Shown here in pieces: positions 1 to 6,738 of a stretch of DNA of 64,000 nt (positions are counted from its first letter, which is position 1; every line of letters begins with the position of its first letter). The stretch is from Peribacter sp043814035 (GTDB lineage: Bacteria > Patescibacteriota > Gracilibacteria > Peribacterales > Peribacteraceae), in contig JBDRKJ010000002.1 of assembly GCA_043814035.1 (NCBI GenBank), positions 62,001-126,000 on the forward strand, written 5' to 3'. The position numbers were made by a program, and so were the translations under genes. Below the pieces are notes generated by a model. That model saw nothing but the letters and a program-made list of their open reading frames with translations, ran no database searches and had not been told where the DNA came from.

Positions 1-1005
1 TCCCAGATCGTCCCACCCGATGGGAAAGGGACGGACGATCGTCAGAAAATTGAGTGCGAGGTAACTCAAAAGCAGCCACATCAGCACTACTTCCCCACTC
101 AGCCAACGAATTTCCCGTGTCTCACGTGGTTGCGTGAGCGCGCGCCACCAATAGAGAACATCTTTGTACGCCAAAACGGGAACGAGGAGTACGAAAATCC
201 ACACAGCAGGAGCAACGATGAGATGTGCGACCGCCAGAAACCAGAGAATGGCCACCCACGCACATGCACCAAGGCCCGCACTCATGACCATCTCTACAAG
301 AAAAGAGGGAGAGGGAACTTTGAGAAGACGGAGGAGCATCCTTCCCATGACCAAAAACTCAAACAGAAGAGCAAGAACGAAGAGGAATACGGGGACAACG
401 CGCGTGAGAAACGACTGCTGCATGCAACGGATCGTGATGTGATACGCCTTAGCGCCACTGGTAAACGTGCCGATCTGCTTCAGGCATCCACGTTGTTCGA
501 GACCGTTGAAATTATTCCTCAGCTCTTGGAGCACAGAGGGTGATGCATCGGTATAGACCAGAGCAGTGGGCTCGGAAAGTTGCCGTATCGAAACCCCACC
601 AGTCTGCGATTGACTCAGTGTAGTAAAAAGGAGCCAAACCAAGAAGAGAAATCCCAAGACCAGACTGATCGGGCGATCGTGCACACGCAATGTGCGCCAA
701 CGACCCGTCTTCAGTGCAAACGCTCCCCAAAAGAGAAGGAAGAAAACAACGCAGGAAATGATGTATCCAAGAAACCGCCCCGATCGGGCGATCGCAAACG
801 CCACCGTCGAGAAAATGCTCTGAATTCCACAAATAAACGGCGTATTTATACAGTCCTGCTGCCGTAGAAGATCTTTGGTTGCATTATCGAGAAGAACAGC
901 TCCATGAACGGGAATGCCCAAGTATACGAACGTACTGTAGCCGCCCCAGAGCATGAGACCGAGCAACAGCAAAACGGAGAGAATCTGAATAGTGCGCTTC
1001 TGCAT
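1..1005 (-). CDS. Polytopic membrane protein, GT-C-like (C-terminus outside window)
   Basis: The minus-strand frame is open from an ATG at 1005 to the left edge, giving 335 visible residues without a stop. Hydrophobic segments lie near residues 8-29, 77-96, 115-130, 201-222, 240-258, 260-280 and 303-322, with a soluble stretch at about 131-200. The visible part ends in PFPIGWDD, which resembles the acidic loop after a helix in GT-C-fold glycosyltransferases and related CPR membrane proteins. No catalytic assignment is possible from this part. A TAGGCT box 10 nt before the ATG could be its promoter; the gene is divergent from sufS. It resembles the GT-C-like protein at 6.7-8.5 kb only in general style. 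Confidence 0.75.
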   Translation of the reverse strand, partial: MQKRTIQILSVLLLLGLMLWGGYSTFVYLGIPVHGAVLLDNATKDLLRQQDCINTPFICGIQSIFSTVAFAIARSGRFLGYIISCVVFFLLFWGAFALKTGRWRTLRVHDRPISLVLGFLFLVWLLFTTLSQSQTGGVSIRQLSEPTALVYTDASPSVLQELRNNFNGLEQRGCLKQIGTFTSGAKAYHITIRCMQQSFLTRVVPVFLFVLALLFEFLVMGRMLLRLLKVPSPSFLVEMVMSAGLGACAWVAILWFLAVAHLIVAPAVWIFVLLVPVLAYKDVLYWWRALTQPRETREIRWLSGEVVLMWLLLSYLALNFLTIVRPFPIGWDDLG

Positions 1006-1075
1006 ACAGGAACCGAGCCTACCAGAAAGCGCATGGAAAGGCAGTGTAAAGCTCCGAAATTTGCCACCCTGCTGC

Positions 1076-1081
1076 TATGCT
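1076..1081 (+). promoter_or_regulatory. -10 box of sufS
   Basis: TATGCT, 10 nt before the chosen ATG at 1092. An ATG at 1077 lies inside the box and cannot be the start if this box is used. Confidence 0.5.
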
Positions 1082-1091
1082 TCCTCCCTGC

Positions 1092-2315
1092 ATGTCATTG
1101 GAAGAAATCGCCATCCGTCGGCAATTCCCTGCCTTGCAGAAGCCGGGGCCGTTTGTCTACTTCGATACCGCTGCATCAGCACAAAAACCTGAAGCGGTTT
1201 TACATGCGATGGATACGTTCGTGCGAGAAGAGTATGCCAATGTGCATCGTGGACTCTATCCACGTTCAGGCGAAGCGACGGATCGCTACGAACTCGCACG
1301 GGAATCCGTACGCTCCTTCGTGGATGCACAGCACCGTGACGAGATCATCTTCACCAAAGGCGCCACAGAGTCACTCAATCTCATCGCGCGAAGCTGGGGT
1401 CATGCCACGCTCAAGAAAGGAGACGCCGTAGCACTCACGCTCCTTGAGCATCACAGCAATATTGTTCCATGGTTGCAGCTCAAAGAAGAGAAGGGTATAG
1501 AAATTGTATGGATCGGTATTGATGAACAGGGACACGTGAATCGTGAGGAGCTCACCCGTGCGCTCAAAAAAGGAAATGTCCGCCTCCTCAGTATAACGGG
1601 ATTGAGCAATGTCCTCGGTATACAAACGCCGATTGCAGAAATCATCGCCGAAGCTCACCAGGCAAAGGCACTCGTAGCCATAGATGCAGCGCAACTTATT
1701 GGGCACCACGCGATTTCTGTACAGGAATTGGATTGTGACTTTCTCGCATTCTCAGGACACAAAGTCTACGGCCCCACTGGTATCGGCGTGCTCTATGCCA
1801 AACGGCATCTTCTGCGCAGCATGCCTCCTTTTCTTGGTGGAGGCATGATGATTCGCGAAGTGCACCTCGACTCATTCACCCCTGCAGATGCTCCGCAGAA
1901 GTTCGAGGCTGGTACGCCGCCCATCATCGAAGCAGTGGGACTGACGGCAGCACTCGAATGGCTTGGGAAAATACACTGGAAAGACATCGAGGCACACGAA
2001 GCTGCTCTCATGAAAACCGCGTACGCAACACTCCAGACAATCCCCGGCCTTCGCATCCTTGGACCCCAGCGCCCCGATGAGGCTTGCGGATGTGTGAGTT
2101 TTGTCTGTGAGGCAGCGCATCCGCACGATCTCACCGATCTGCTTGGGAAGGAAGGATTCTGTCTGCGTGCGGGCCATCACTGCACACAACCGCTCCATGA
2201 GCACCTGGGCATTCCTGCTTCTGTACGAGTCTCACTGGCTCTCTACAATACAGAAGAAGAAGTGCGTTCCCTCGGCCCCGCAATCCTCCGTGCCGTCAAA
2301 ACACTGATTGCCTAA
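1092..2315 (+). CDS. sufS: Cysteine desulfurase, SufS type
   Basis: PLP enzyme that takes sulfur from L-cysteine as a persulfide for Fe-S cluster assembly in the cytoplasm. 407 residues, the usual SufS length. The PLP lysine is Lys224 in SGHKVYGPTG, the pyridine-N aspartate is Asp198 in AIDAAQ, and the catalytic cysteine is Cys364 in RAGHHCTQP, the group II (SufS) signature. The start at 1092 (MSLEE) was chosen over the ATG at 1077 because the latter lies inside the -10 box. sufU follows after about 105 nt of pyrimidine-rich spacer, so the two probably form a minimal donor/acceptor pair. No sufBCD is visible in the window. Confidence 0.93.
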   Translation: MSLEEIAIRRQFPALQKPGPFVYFDTAASAQKPEAVLHAMDTFVREEYANVHRGLYPRSGEATDRYELARESVRSFVDAQHRDEIIFTKGATESLNLIARSWGHATLKKGDAVALTLLEHHSNIVPWLQLKEEKGIEIVWIGIDEQGHVNREELTRALKKGNVRLLSITGLSNVLGIQTPIAEIIAEAHQAKALVAIDAAQLIGHHAISVQELDCDFLAFSGHKVYGPTGIGVLYAKRHLLRSMPPFLGGGMMIREVHLDSFTPADAPQKFEAGTPPIIEAVGLTAALEWLGKIHWKDIEAHEAALMKTAYATLQTIPGLRILGPQRPDEACGCVSFVCEAAHPHDLTDLLGKEGFCLRAGHHCTQPLHEHLGIPASVRVSLALYNTEEEVRSLGPAILRAVKTLIA

Positions 2316-2369
2316 CCCCTGAATCGCAGCCACGGAGGACTGCTCTGCGCCTGCCTGCCTTCTCAATCT

Positions 2370-2416
2370 CTCGCACCTTCCTCACCTTCCTGCCTTTCCT
2401 TACTTTCCTTACCTCC
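2370..2416 (+). repeat. Pyrimidine-rich tract
   Basis: Almost pure C/T stretch with CCTTCC and TTACTTTCC units directly upstream of sufU. Similar units recur at about 15750-15782 (as purines) and 35810-35868. Confidence 0.5.
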
Positions 2417-2420
2417 TGTC

Positions 2421-2834
2421 ATGGATCTCTACGCCGAGCACATCCTGGAGCACCACCGGCACCCGCGACACAAGTCGCCAGTCGCCAATCGGACAATCGA
2501 ACATACCGAACATAATCCCGCATGCGGCGATGCCATCTCACTGGAACTTGAAGTCCAAAACGGAAAGATCGTGGATACTGGATGGAATGGTAGTGGCTGT
2601 GCCTTAAGTCAGGCCGGGATTTCGATGCTCTTAGAAAAACTCGCGCAGATGACCGTTGAGGATGCTGCAACCTTCTCACCAAAAGACATGCGCACACTCC
2701 TTGGGGTCCCGTTGACCACCCGCCGCTTACAATGCGCGTTCCTGCCACTAATCACACTGCGCAATGCCATCAGAAAATGGAAGGATGAGCCACTCCTCAC
2801 GTGGGCTGAGCTCCTCGAGGAGGATTCAGTATGA
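2421..2834 (+). CDS. sufU: Fe-S cluster assembly scaffold / sulfur acceptor, SufU (IscU-like)
   Basis: 137-residue IscU/NifU-N family protein that accepts persulfide sulfur from SufS. The three conserved cysteines are Cys35 in NPACGD, Cys60 in GSGCALS and Cys105 in RLQCAFLPL, with Asp37 also present, so the zinc/sulfur site looks complete. The N-terminal MDLYAEHILEH matches the family start. It follows sufS on the same strand and is probably co-transcribed with it. It ends about 50 nt before the tRNA-Thr gene. Confidence 0.92.
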   Translation: MDLYAEHILEHHRHPRHKSPVANRTIEHTEHNPACGDAISLELEVQNGKIVDTGWNGSGCALSQAGISMLLEKLAQMTVEDAATFSPKDMRTLLGVPLTTRRLQCAFLPLITLRNAIRKWKDEPLLTWAELLEEDSV

Positions 2835-2840
2835 CTTGCC

Positions 2841-2868
2841 TTGTCGTCCCTACGACGAAACTTATACA
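2841..2868 (+). promoter_or_regulatory. Promoter of tRNA-Thr
   Basis: TTGTCG at 2841-2846 and TATACA at 2863-2868 with a 16-nt spacer; transcription would begin just before the tRNA at 2884. Confidence 0.55.
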
Positions 2869-2883
2869 CTCCCCGCACAGTAA

Positions 2884-2958
2884 GCCGCCCTAGCTCAGTG
2901 GTAGAGCACCTCCATGGTAAGGAGGGGGTCACGAGTTCAAATCTCGTGGGCGGCTCCA
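2884..2958 (+). tRNA. tRNA-Thr (anticodon GGT)
   Basis: Intact cloverleaf. The acceptor stem pairs GCCGCCC with GGGCGGC, the D arm is GCTC...GAGC, the anticodon stem is CCTCC/GGAGG with loop ATGGTAA (anticodon GGT, reading ACC), and the T arm is ACGAG-TTCAAAT-CTCGT. The discriminator T is followed by an encoded CCA at 2956-2958. A second copy broken by insertions lies at 4644-4840. A recombinase-like open frame on the opposite strand runs into its 3' half, as is typical of a tRNA used as an integration site. Confidence 0.97.
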
Positions 2959-3225
2959 TATAGAATTCACTAACGCAGGAGAAGACACGAGACTTGTCTC
3001 AGAGCCGATAACTGACGGTTCAAGCCTTGCCAACTCCGCCTTGTGCTTCTCTTTGGTCTTTTTGAGAGCCGCAAACACAAAATGTGGCTCATAGTTGAGC
3101 TTCCTGTTCTGTAATGTCCAGTTCAAATCCAGTATTATCAGGAGCATGAGAGCAGCAATCCAAGAGATATGCGGCTGAGTACGATGGAGAAAATTGCGAA
3201 GGGTTTTGGCGTAGTTTTGGGTACA
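2929..3225 (-). pseudogene. Probable 3' remnant of a serine recombinase next to tRNA-Thr
   Basis: The minus strand is open from 3225 to a stop at 2929 inside the tRNA-Thr gene. The translated segment around NWTLQNRKLNYEPHF, followed by a lysine-rich tail, resembles the extreme C-terminus of CPR serine recombinases, where a short '(L)xxNxxLxxxKL' strand pair precedes the end. The catalytic N-terminal domain is absent, the frame has no convincing start, and a stop lies directly upstream, so it is called a remnant. The last residues are just the antisense of the tRNA. The family call is from memory of the motif and is not secure; it could also be chance coding. Confidence 0.4.
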
Positions 3226-3270
3226 TTATTCGATTCCTAATTGTTGAATTTTTTCTAGAAACTCGGGAAC

Positions 3271-4284
3271 CTATTCTCTTGGAACATAGACACCAAGAAG
3301 TGCATCTCGAAGAATCAGCTTGTTCGGTATGTGTACTTCCGTCACCGATTCAGGCACCGCACTTCCTTCAGGCAAAAATTTTCGGTAGCGGCCTGAATCC
3401 GAATCCCAGACTCTCTGGAGTTCCCGGAGAATATTTTCTTCGCCACTTACAGTATGTGGATCGATAATTTTTTCCTTAAGTTCCCAGATCAATGCGGTCC
3501 TCAGATTCGATGGCATGATATCCTCCCTGAGAATCGCATCGGAAAGAATGGTATATTGATCGATTACCTCAGCTTCATGGGCTATTCCATGGAAGCCTTT
3601 TGCATCGATAGCTTGAAGAAAATCTTCGACCCTATCGTTGCCTGATCCATCGAAATATCGGCCGTAAATGCCATATCCACCTTGGAAAGCATAGCAAACT
3701 CTTGCGCGAAAAAATTCATTCATTTTCTCTTTGTGTGTTCTGATTATTTGGATGATTTCTTGTTTGTGTCTCTCAAGAAAATCTTCAATGATCTTTTTAT
3801 CATCTATGACTCTCATTAGATCATCGGAGACGAATGTCGCACCATTGATGGCCGCCAGTTTTTGAGGATCGAAAATGAAGGCAAACCGGCCCTTTTCCGA
3901 CATGTATCCCTTTCCGAGGGCAAGAAAAACATTTTTGTCCATTCCTATCAATTTATCTGTTTCATACGTCATAGTCGCGGTGCCGCTCTTTTTGGAACTC
4001 AGCAATTCCCCTTTATCAAGGATGGGTGCCAGTCTTTCGCCGGATATCAGGGCATGAGACAGATAGGGTTTGTCACCCAGTACATCATCAATATTTTCCA
4101 CTGAAAGAATCGGTACAGCGCACTCTGCGGCAAATTTTTTGAGTTTCTCGGCCATGGCCTGATGACGTGACAAAGCGTTATCTATTTGATCGTGGGTCTG
4201 ACTAACTGCATCCAGAATATTCCCGTGACTATCAGTTTTCTGCTGTTCAGCCTGTGACGAGATGTCTGTTTCGGCTATATCCAT
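3271..4284 (-). CDS. Protein of unknown function, AT-rich island gene
   Basis: 337 residues from the ATG at 4284; a TATAAT box lies 6 nt upstream, which argues against the ATG at 4302. No signal peptide or membrane helix is visible. The first 55 residues are polar and helical (Gln/His/Ala rich). The middle, with SHALISGERLAPILDKGELL and later VFLALGKGYM and FAFIFDPQKLA, loosely recalls ADP-ribosyltransferase-fold proteins of the DarT/DUF4433 type, where a histidine strand precedes an 'IL..G.L' turn. That resemblance is weak and is offered only as a lead. The DNA is clearly more AT-rich than its neighbours, and the gene lies alone between an intact and a broken tRNA-Thr copy, which suggests acquisition by transfer. 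Confidence 0.8.
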   Translation of the reverse strand: MDIAETDISSQAEQQKTDSHGNILDAVSQTHDQIDNALSRHQAMAEKLKKFAAECAVPILSVENIDDVLGDKPYLSHALISGERLAPILDKGELLSSKKSGTATMTYETDKLIGMDKNVFLALGKGYMSEKGRFAFIFDPQKLAAINGATFVSDDLMRVIDDKKIIEDFLERHKQEIIQIIRTHKEKMNEFFRARVCYAFQGGYGIYGRYFDGSGNDRVEDFLQAIDAKGFHGIAHEAEVIDQYTILSDAILREDIMPSNLRTALIWELKEKIIDPHTVSGEENILRELQRVWDSDSGRYRKFLPEGSAVPESVTEVHIPNKLILRDALLGVYVPRE

Positions 4285-4290
4285 CTTCTC

Positions 4291-4296
4291 ATTATA
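4291..4296 (-). promoter_or_regulatory. -10 box of the 337-residue island gene
   Basis: TATAAT on the minus strand, 6 nt before ATG 4284; predicts a leaderless transcript. Confidence 0.6.
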
Positions 4297-4447
4297 ACAC
4301 AATAATGTAATTATTGCTAGAAATTGGAGGAGGTTGCCTCTCTCATGGCAGTTTTTTCGCGCTTTAAACCAGACAGGGTTAGAAATTAATCAGATAAGCC
4401 GAATTGCATTAATAGAATGCCTGAGTAACAATTAAATAGTTCCATAC

Positions 4448-4477
4448 CCTGCGCTTAGCCCGCAGGCGTAGCGCAGG
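4448..4477. repeat. Palindromic repeat (CCTGCGCT...AGCGCAGG)
   Basis: Perfect 8-bp inverted repeat with an inner GC-rich loop. It shares the CGTAGCG...GCAGG pattern with the third insert in the broken tRNA-Thr at 4795-4828. The whole gap 4297-4643 otherwise shows no gene, only this and the next hairpin. Confidence 0.6.
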
Positions 4478-4506
4478 CACTTTGTTGTCCCCGCTCGTGA
4501 GTCAAA

Positions 4507-4528
4507 ACTCTGCGCTTTAGTGCAGAGT
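4507..4528. repeat. Palindromic repeat (ACTCTGC...GCAGAGT)
   Basis: Perfect 7-bp stem with an 8-nt loop in the same gene-free stretch; part of the palindrome cluster leading into the broken tRNA-Thr. Confidence 0.5.
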
Positions 4529-4660
4529 GGTTGAGTGTTTTTGAGATAAGTATGCTAATTCTCATTCTCTTTTTAATCGGCAATATGAGGACTTAGTCTG
4601 GTACCTGATAAGCTTCCATAAGGAGCTCCATTGTGATGCGCTTGCCGCCCTAGCTCAGTG

Positions 4661-4718
4661 CCAAGCCCCGCACTTGCTGCGGGGCGTAGTAAAAAAATAT
4701 CTGCCGCGCAGCGGCATA
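4661..4718 (+). repeat. Insert 1 in broken tRNA-Thr: two hairpins
   Basis: Holds a perfect 8-bp hairpin GCCCCGCA/TGCGGGGC (4665-4685), an A-rich stretch, and a perfect 6-bp hairpin TGCCGC/GCGGCA with a 3-nt loop (4702-4716). Sits where the D loop was. Confidence 0.75.
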
Positions 4719-4743
4719 TCCATGGTAAGGAGGGGGTCACGAG

Positions 4744-4783
4744 CCTGTGGTGAGCGACCGAGCGGAGCGTGGGAGTCGAACCA
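4744..4783 (+). repeat. Insert 2 in broken tRNA-Thr: GGTGAGCG...GTCGAACCA family
   Basis: 40 nt inserted between the T-stem 5' strand and T loop. Its ends GGTGAGCG and GTCGAACCA match the right arm of the repeat at 39390-39453, so it belongs to that dispersed family with a longer middle. Confidence 0.65.
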
Positions 4784-4794
4784 TTCAAATCTCG

Positions 4795-4828
4795 CCTGCC
4801 CGTCCGTAGCGTAAAGCGCGCAGGAGGG
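4795..4828 (+). repeat. Insert 3 in broken tRNA-Thr: CCTGC...GCAGG element
   Basis: 34 nt inserted between T stem and acceptor 3' strand; CCTGC/GCAGG ends with GTAGCG inside, like the element at 4448-4477. Confidence 0.6.
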
Positions 4829-4840
4829 TGGGCGGCTCCA

Positions 4841-5057
4841 TTCGACTTCGCCCTTTGGGGCTATGCCGCAATGTTCGCCATTCCCAAACATTATGAAACC
4901 AAATGCCACGGCGTAGTCCGCAGACAAAGCCGGGCAATCCTCGTGGGCGACTCCAGTTTTCTCCTTAACCCGCTTGACGTGCCACTTCGCACACCCCTAC
5001 AGTGCCCACACGATTTCCGCGCATCTACAGCGATGCTCGGTTCCACCCACAAGTCGT
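4841..5057 (+). other. Leader region before rpsF
   Basis: No gene seen. A TACAGT at 5000-5005 could serve as a -10 box for rpsF with a leader of roughly 45 nt, unlike most genes here. No S6:S18 leader structure was recognised by eye. Confidence 0.3.
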
Positions 5058-5612
5058 ATGACCACTCTCACGCCCTCATCCGAAGACACGGCTATCTACG
5101 AATTCTGTGTTCTCTACCCGAGCAATCTCTCACAGAAAGAAGAGCAGACGCTCCTGAAAGGTATTGATGAGATTTTTGCTGAGGCAGAAGCGAAGGAACT
5201 TGTCAGAGACGCTTGGGGCAGACGTGGTCTCGCCTACCCCATCAAAAAGCAAACGGATGGTAATTTCATTGTGATCTACTTCGAAATGGACCCCTCAAAG
5301 ATACGAGAGGTCGATGGACATTTGCGAATCCTCCCGAACATGCTTCGGCATCTCATCGTAAGACCTCCGAAGGATTACGAGGTCACAAAGTTCTCTGAGC
5401 GTTTCGAACAGTGGCTCAAAGATCGCGAGACAGCGGTCGAGACAAAGCAAAAAGAAGAAGAGAAGCGTCTCCAGCGCAAAGTGGTTGAGAAGGCGAAGCG
5501 CGATGTCAAGCGCACAGAGGCAAAGAAGAAAGAGCCTACCTCCACACTCGAAGAAGCTGATTTGAATAAGAAGCTCGATGAACTCATCTCAGATGACACA
5601 CTCGGCCTCTGA
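5058..5612 (+). CDS. rpsF: Ribosomal protein bS6
   Basis: Small-subunit protein S6, which pairs with S18 on the platform of the 30S subunit. 184 residues from the ATG at 5058 (MTTLTPSS), chosen because the S6 fold begins at YEFCVLYPSNLS. A longer frame upstream has no family similarity. The core (residues 14-105) carries the typical RGLAYPI and NFIVIYFEM strands. The C-terminal 70 residues are a charged Lys/Glu-rich tail, longer than in E. coli but common in CPR. rpsR follows after 27 nt; no ssb gene lies between them, unlike the usual rpsF-ssb-rpsR order. Confidence 0.95.
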   Translation: MTTLTPSSEDTAIYEFCVLYPSNLSQKEEQTLLKGIDEIFAEAEAKELVRDAWGRRGLAYPIKKQTDGNFIVIYFEMDPSKIREVDGHLRILPNMLRHLIVRPPKDYEVTKFSERFEQWLKDRETAVETKQKEEEKRLQRKVVEKAKRDVKRTEAKKKEPTSTLEEADLNKKLDELISDDTLGL

Positions 5613-5639
5613 ACCCTACCCCCTACTCCTCACTTTAGA

Positions 5640-5891
5640 ATGAAACCCCGCAAACAACAGCGGCAGCAGCAGGTGCAACGTAGTGATCCTAGGGGAAAGA
5701 AATGTCCCTTCTGCCTCAAAGAAACGAAGTACATCGACTACAAGGATTACCCCACCATGAAGCCTTTCATCGACTACTTCGGCAATATTATGAAGCGCTA
5801 CTACACCGGAGTGTGTCTCAAGCACCAGAAAATGCTGAAGAACTCCATCGAGCGTGCGCGATTCATGGGCATGATCGCGTATCGAAAGTAA
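5640..5891 (+). CDS. rpsR: Ribosomal protein bS18
   Basis: 83-residue S18. The CPFC motif near the N-terminus, the IDYKD segment and the C-terminal helix region with KNSIERARFMGMIAY match the family (canonical 'aIkrARflaLlPf'). It starts 27 nt after rpsF on the same strand with no Shine-Dalgarno, so it is almost certainly co-transcribed with it. Confidence 0.95.
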   Translation: MKPRKQQRQQQVQRSDPRGKKCPFCLKETKYIDYKDYPTMKPFIDYFGNIMKRYYTGVCLKHQKMLKNSIERARFMGMIAYRK

Positions 5892-5974
5892 GAAAATCAA
5901 AGATGCCTCATTATTGAGCATTTACAGCTTGCTCGATTTGGCTGGCAATCTCTCCAACTCCTTTTGCAAACCGC

Positions 5975-5980
5975 TATACT
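5975..5980 (+). promoter_or_regulatory. -10 box of yebC
   Basis: TATACT, 6 nt before ATG 5987; leaderless start predicted. Confidence 0.6.
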
Positions 5981-5986
5981 TTCATT

Positions 5987-6733
5987 ATGTCAGGACATTC
6001 AAAATGGGCCAACATCAAAGTGCGCAAAACCGCGCAAGACGCAAAGCGCGGCAAAATCTACACACGACATGCACGCTTAGTCGAAATGGCAGCACGCGGC
6101 GGACCGGACCCAGATATGAATCCGGGTTTGCGCACTGCGATCGATAACGCGAAAGCTGATGGCGTGCCGAATGCGAATATCGAGCGTGCAATTAAGAAAG
6201 GATCCGGCGAACTAAAGGGAGAACAAATGGCAGTCGAGACCTACGCTGCATACGGTCCCGGCAATGTTGCGATGGTCATCGAATGCCTTACTGACAATAA
6301 GAACCGAACCCTGAGCAACGTACGCTCTGCCTTAGAGCGACGTGGTGGTCGGTGGACAGAATCAGGCTCCGTCTTGTGGATGTTTCAGCAGAAGGGGGTA
6401 GTTGTCGGTACAAAATCGGGGCTCACAAGTTCTGAGGAGTTGGAATTGCAACTCATCGATGCAGGAGCCGAAGACATTGAGTGGTCGGCAGATGCCGTCG
6501 AGGTCGTAACGAATGCCACGCACTGGCCGAAGGTGCGCGACGCACTCAAGACAGCGGGTTGCGAGGTGCCGACGGCAGGACTCAAATTCGTTCCCGCACA
6601 GAAAGTGGCAGTGACGGATCTGGCCACTGCTCAGCAGCTAATGAATCTTATTGAGACAGTAGAAGAAGATGACGATGTCTCAGAAATTCACACCAACGCT
6701 GACATTGCAAATGAGATTGCGGCGCAACTCTGA
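5987..6733 (+). CDS. yebC: YebC/PmpR family protein
   Basis: 248 residues, full length for the family. Starts with MSGHSKWANIKVRKTAQDAK, the classical YebC N-terminus, followed by GPDPDMNPGLR and the VETYAAYGPGNVAM segment. YebC family members are cytoplasmic; some relieve ribosome stalling at proline stretches and others act as DNA-binding regulators. Which role applies here cannot be told from sequence. It has its own -10 box and is convergent with the GT-C-like gene, 5 nt away. Confidence 0.95.
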   Translation: MSGHSKWANIKVRKTAQDAKRGKIYTRHARLVEMAARGGPDPDMNPGLRTAIDNAKADGVPNANIERAIKKGSGELKGEQMAVETYAAYGPGNVAMVIECLTDNKNRTLSNVRSALERRGGRWTESGSVLWMFQQKGVVVGTKSGLTSSEELELQLIDAGAEDIEWSADAVEVVTNATHWPKVRDALKTAGCEVPTAGLKFVPAQKVAVTDLATAQQLMNLIETVEEDDDVSEIHTNADIANEIAAQL

Positions 6734-6738
6734 TCTGC

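Larger units (their letters stand above)
4644..4840 (+). pseudogene. tRNA-Thr(GGT) copy interrupted by palindromic inserts
   Basis: Four segments match the intact tRNA-Thr exactly and in order: 4644-4660 (acceptor and D arm start), 4719-4743 (anticodon loop to T stem), 4784-4794 (T loop and 3' T stem) and 4829-4840 (acceptor 3' strand and CCA). They add up to 65 of 75 nt. Between them lie inserts of 58, 40 and 34 nt. Inserts two and three are pure insertions. The first replaces ten nucleotides (GTAGAGCACC), or six if GTAG at 4686-4689 is the original sequence. Loss of the D-stem 3' strand and part of the anticodon stem means simple removal of the inserts would not restore a tRNA, so it is probably inactive. 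Confidence 0.85.

Noticed and set aside
4644..4840. A functional intron-containing or permuted tRNA
   Set aside because: The D-stem 3' strand and part of the anticodon stem are missing, so removal of the inserts would not give a proper cloverleaf; kept only as an open question.
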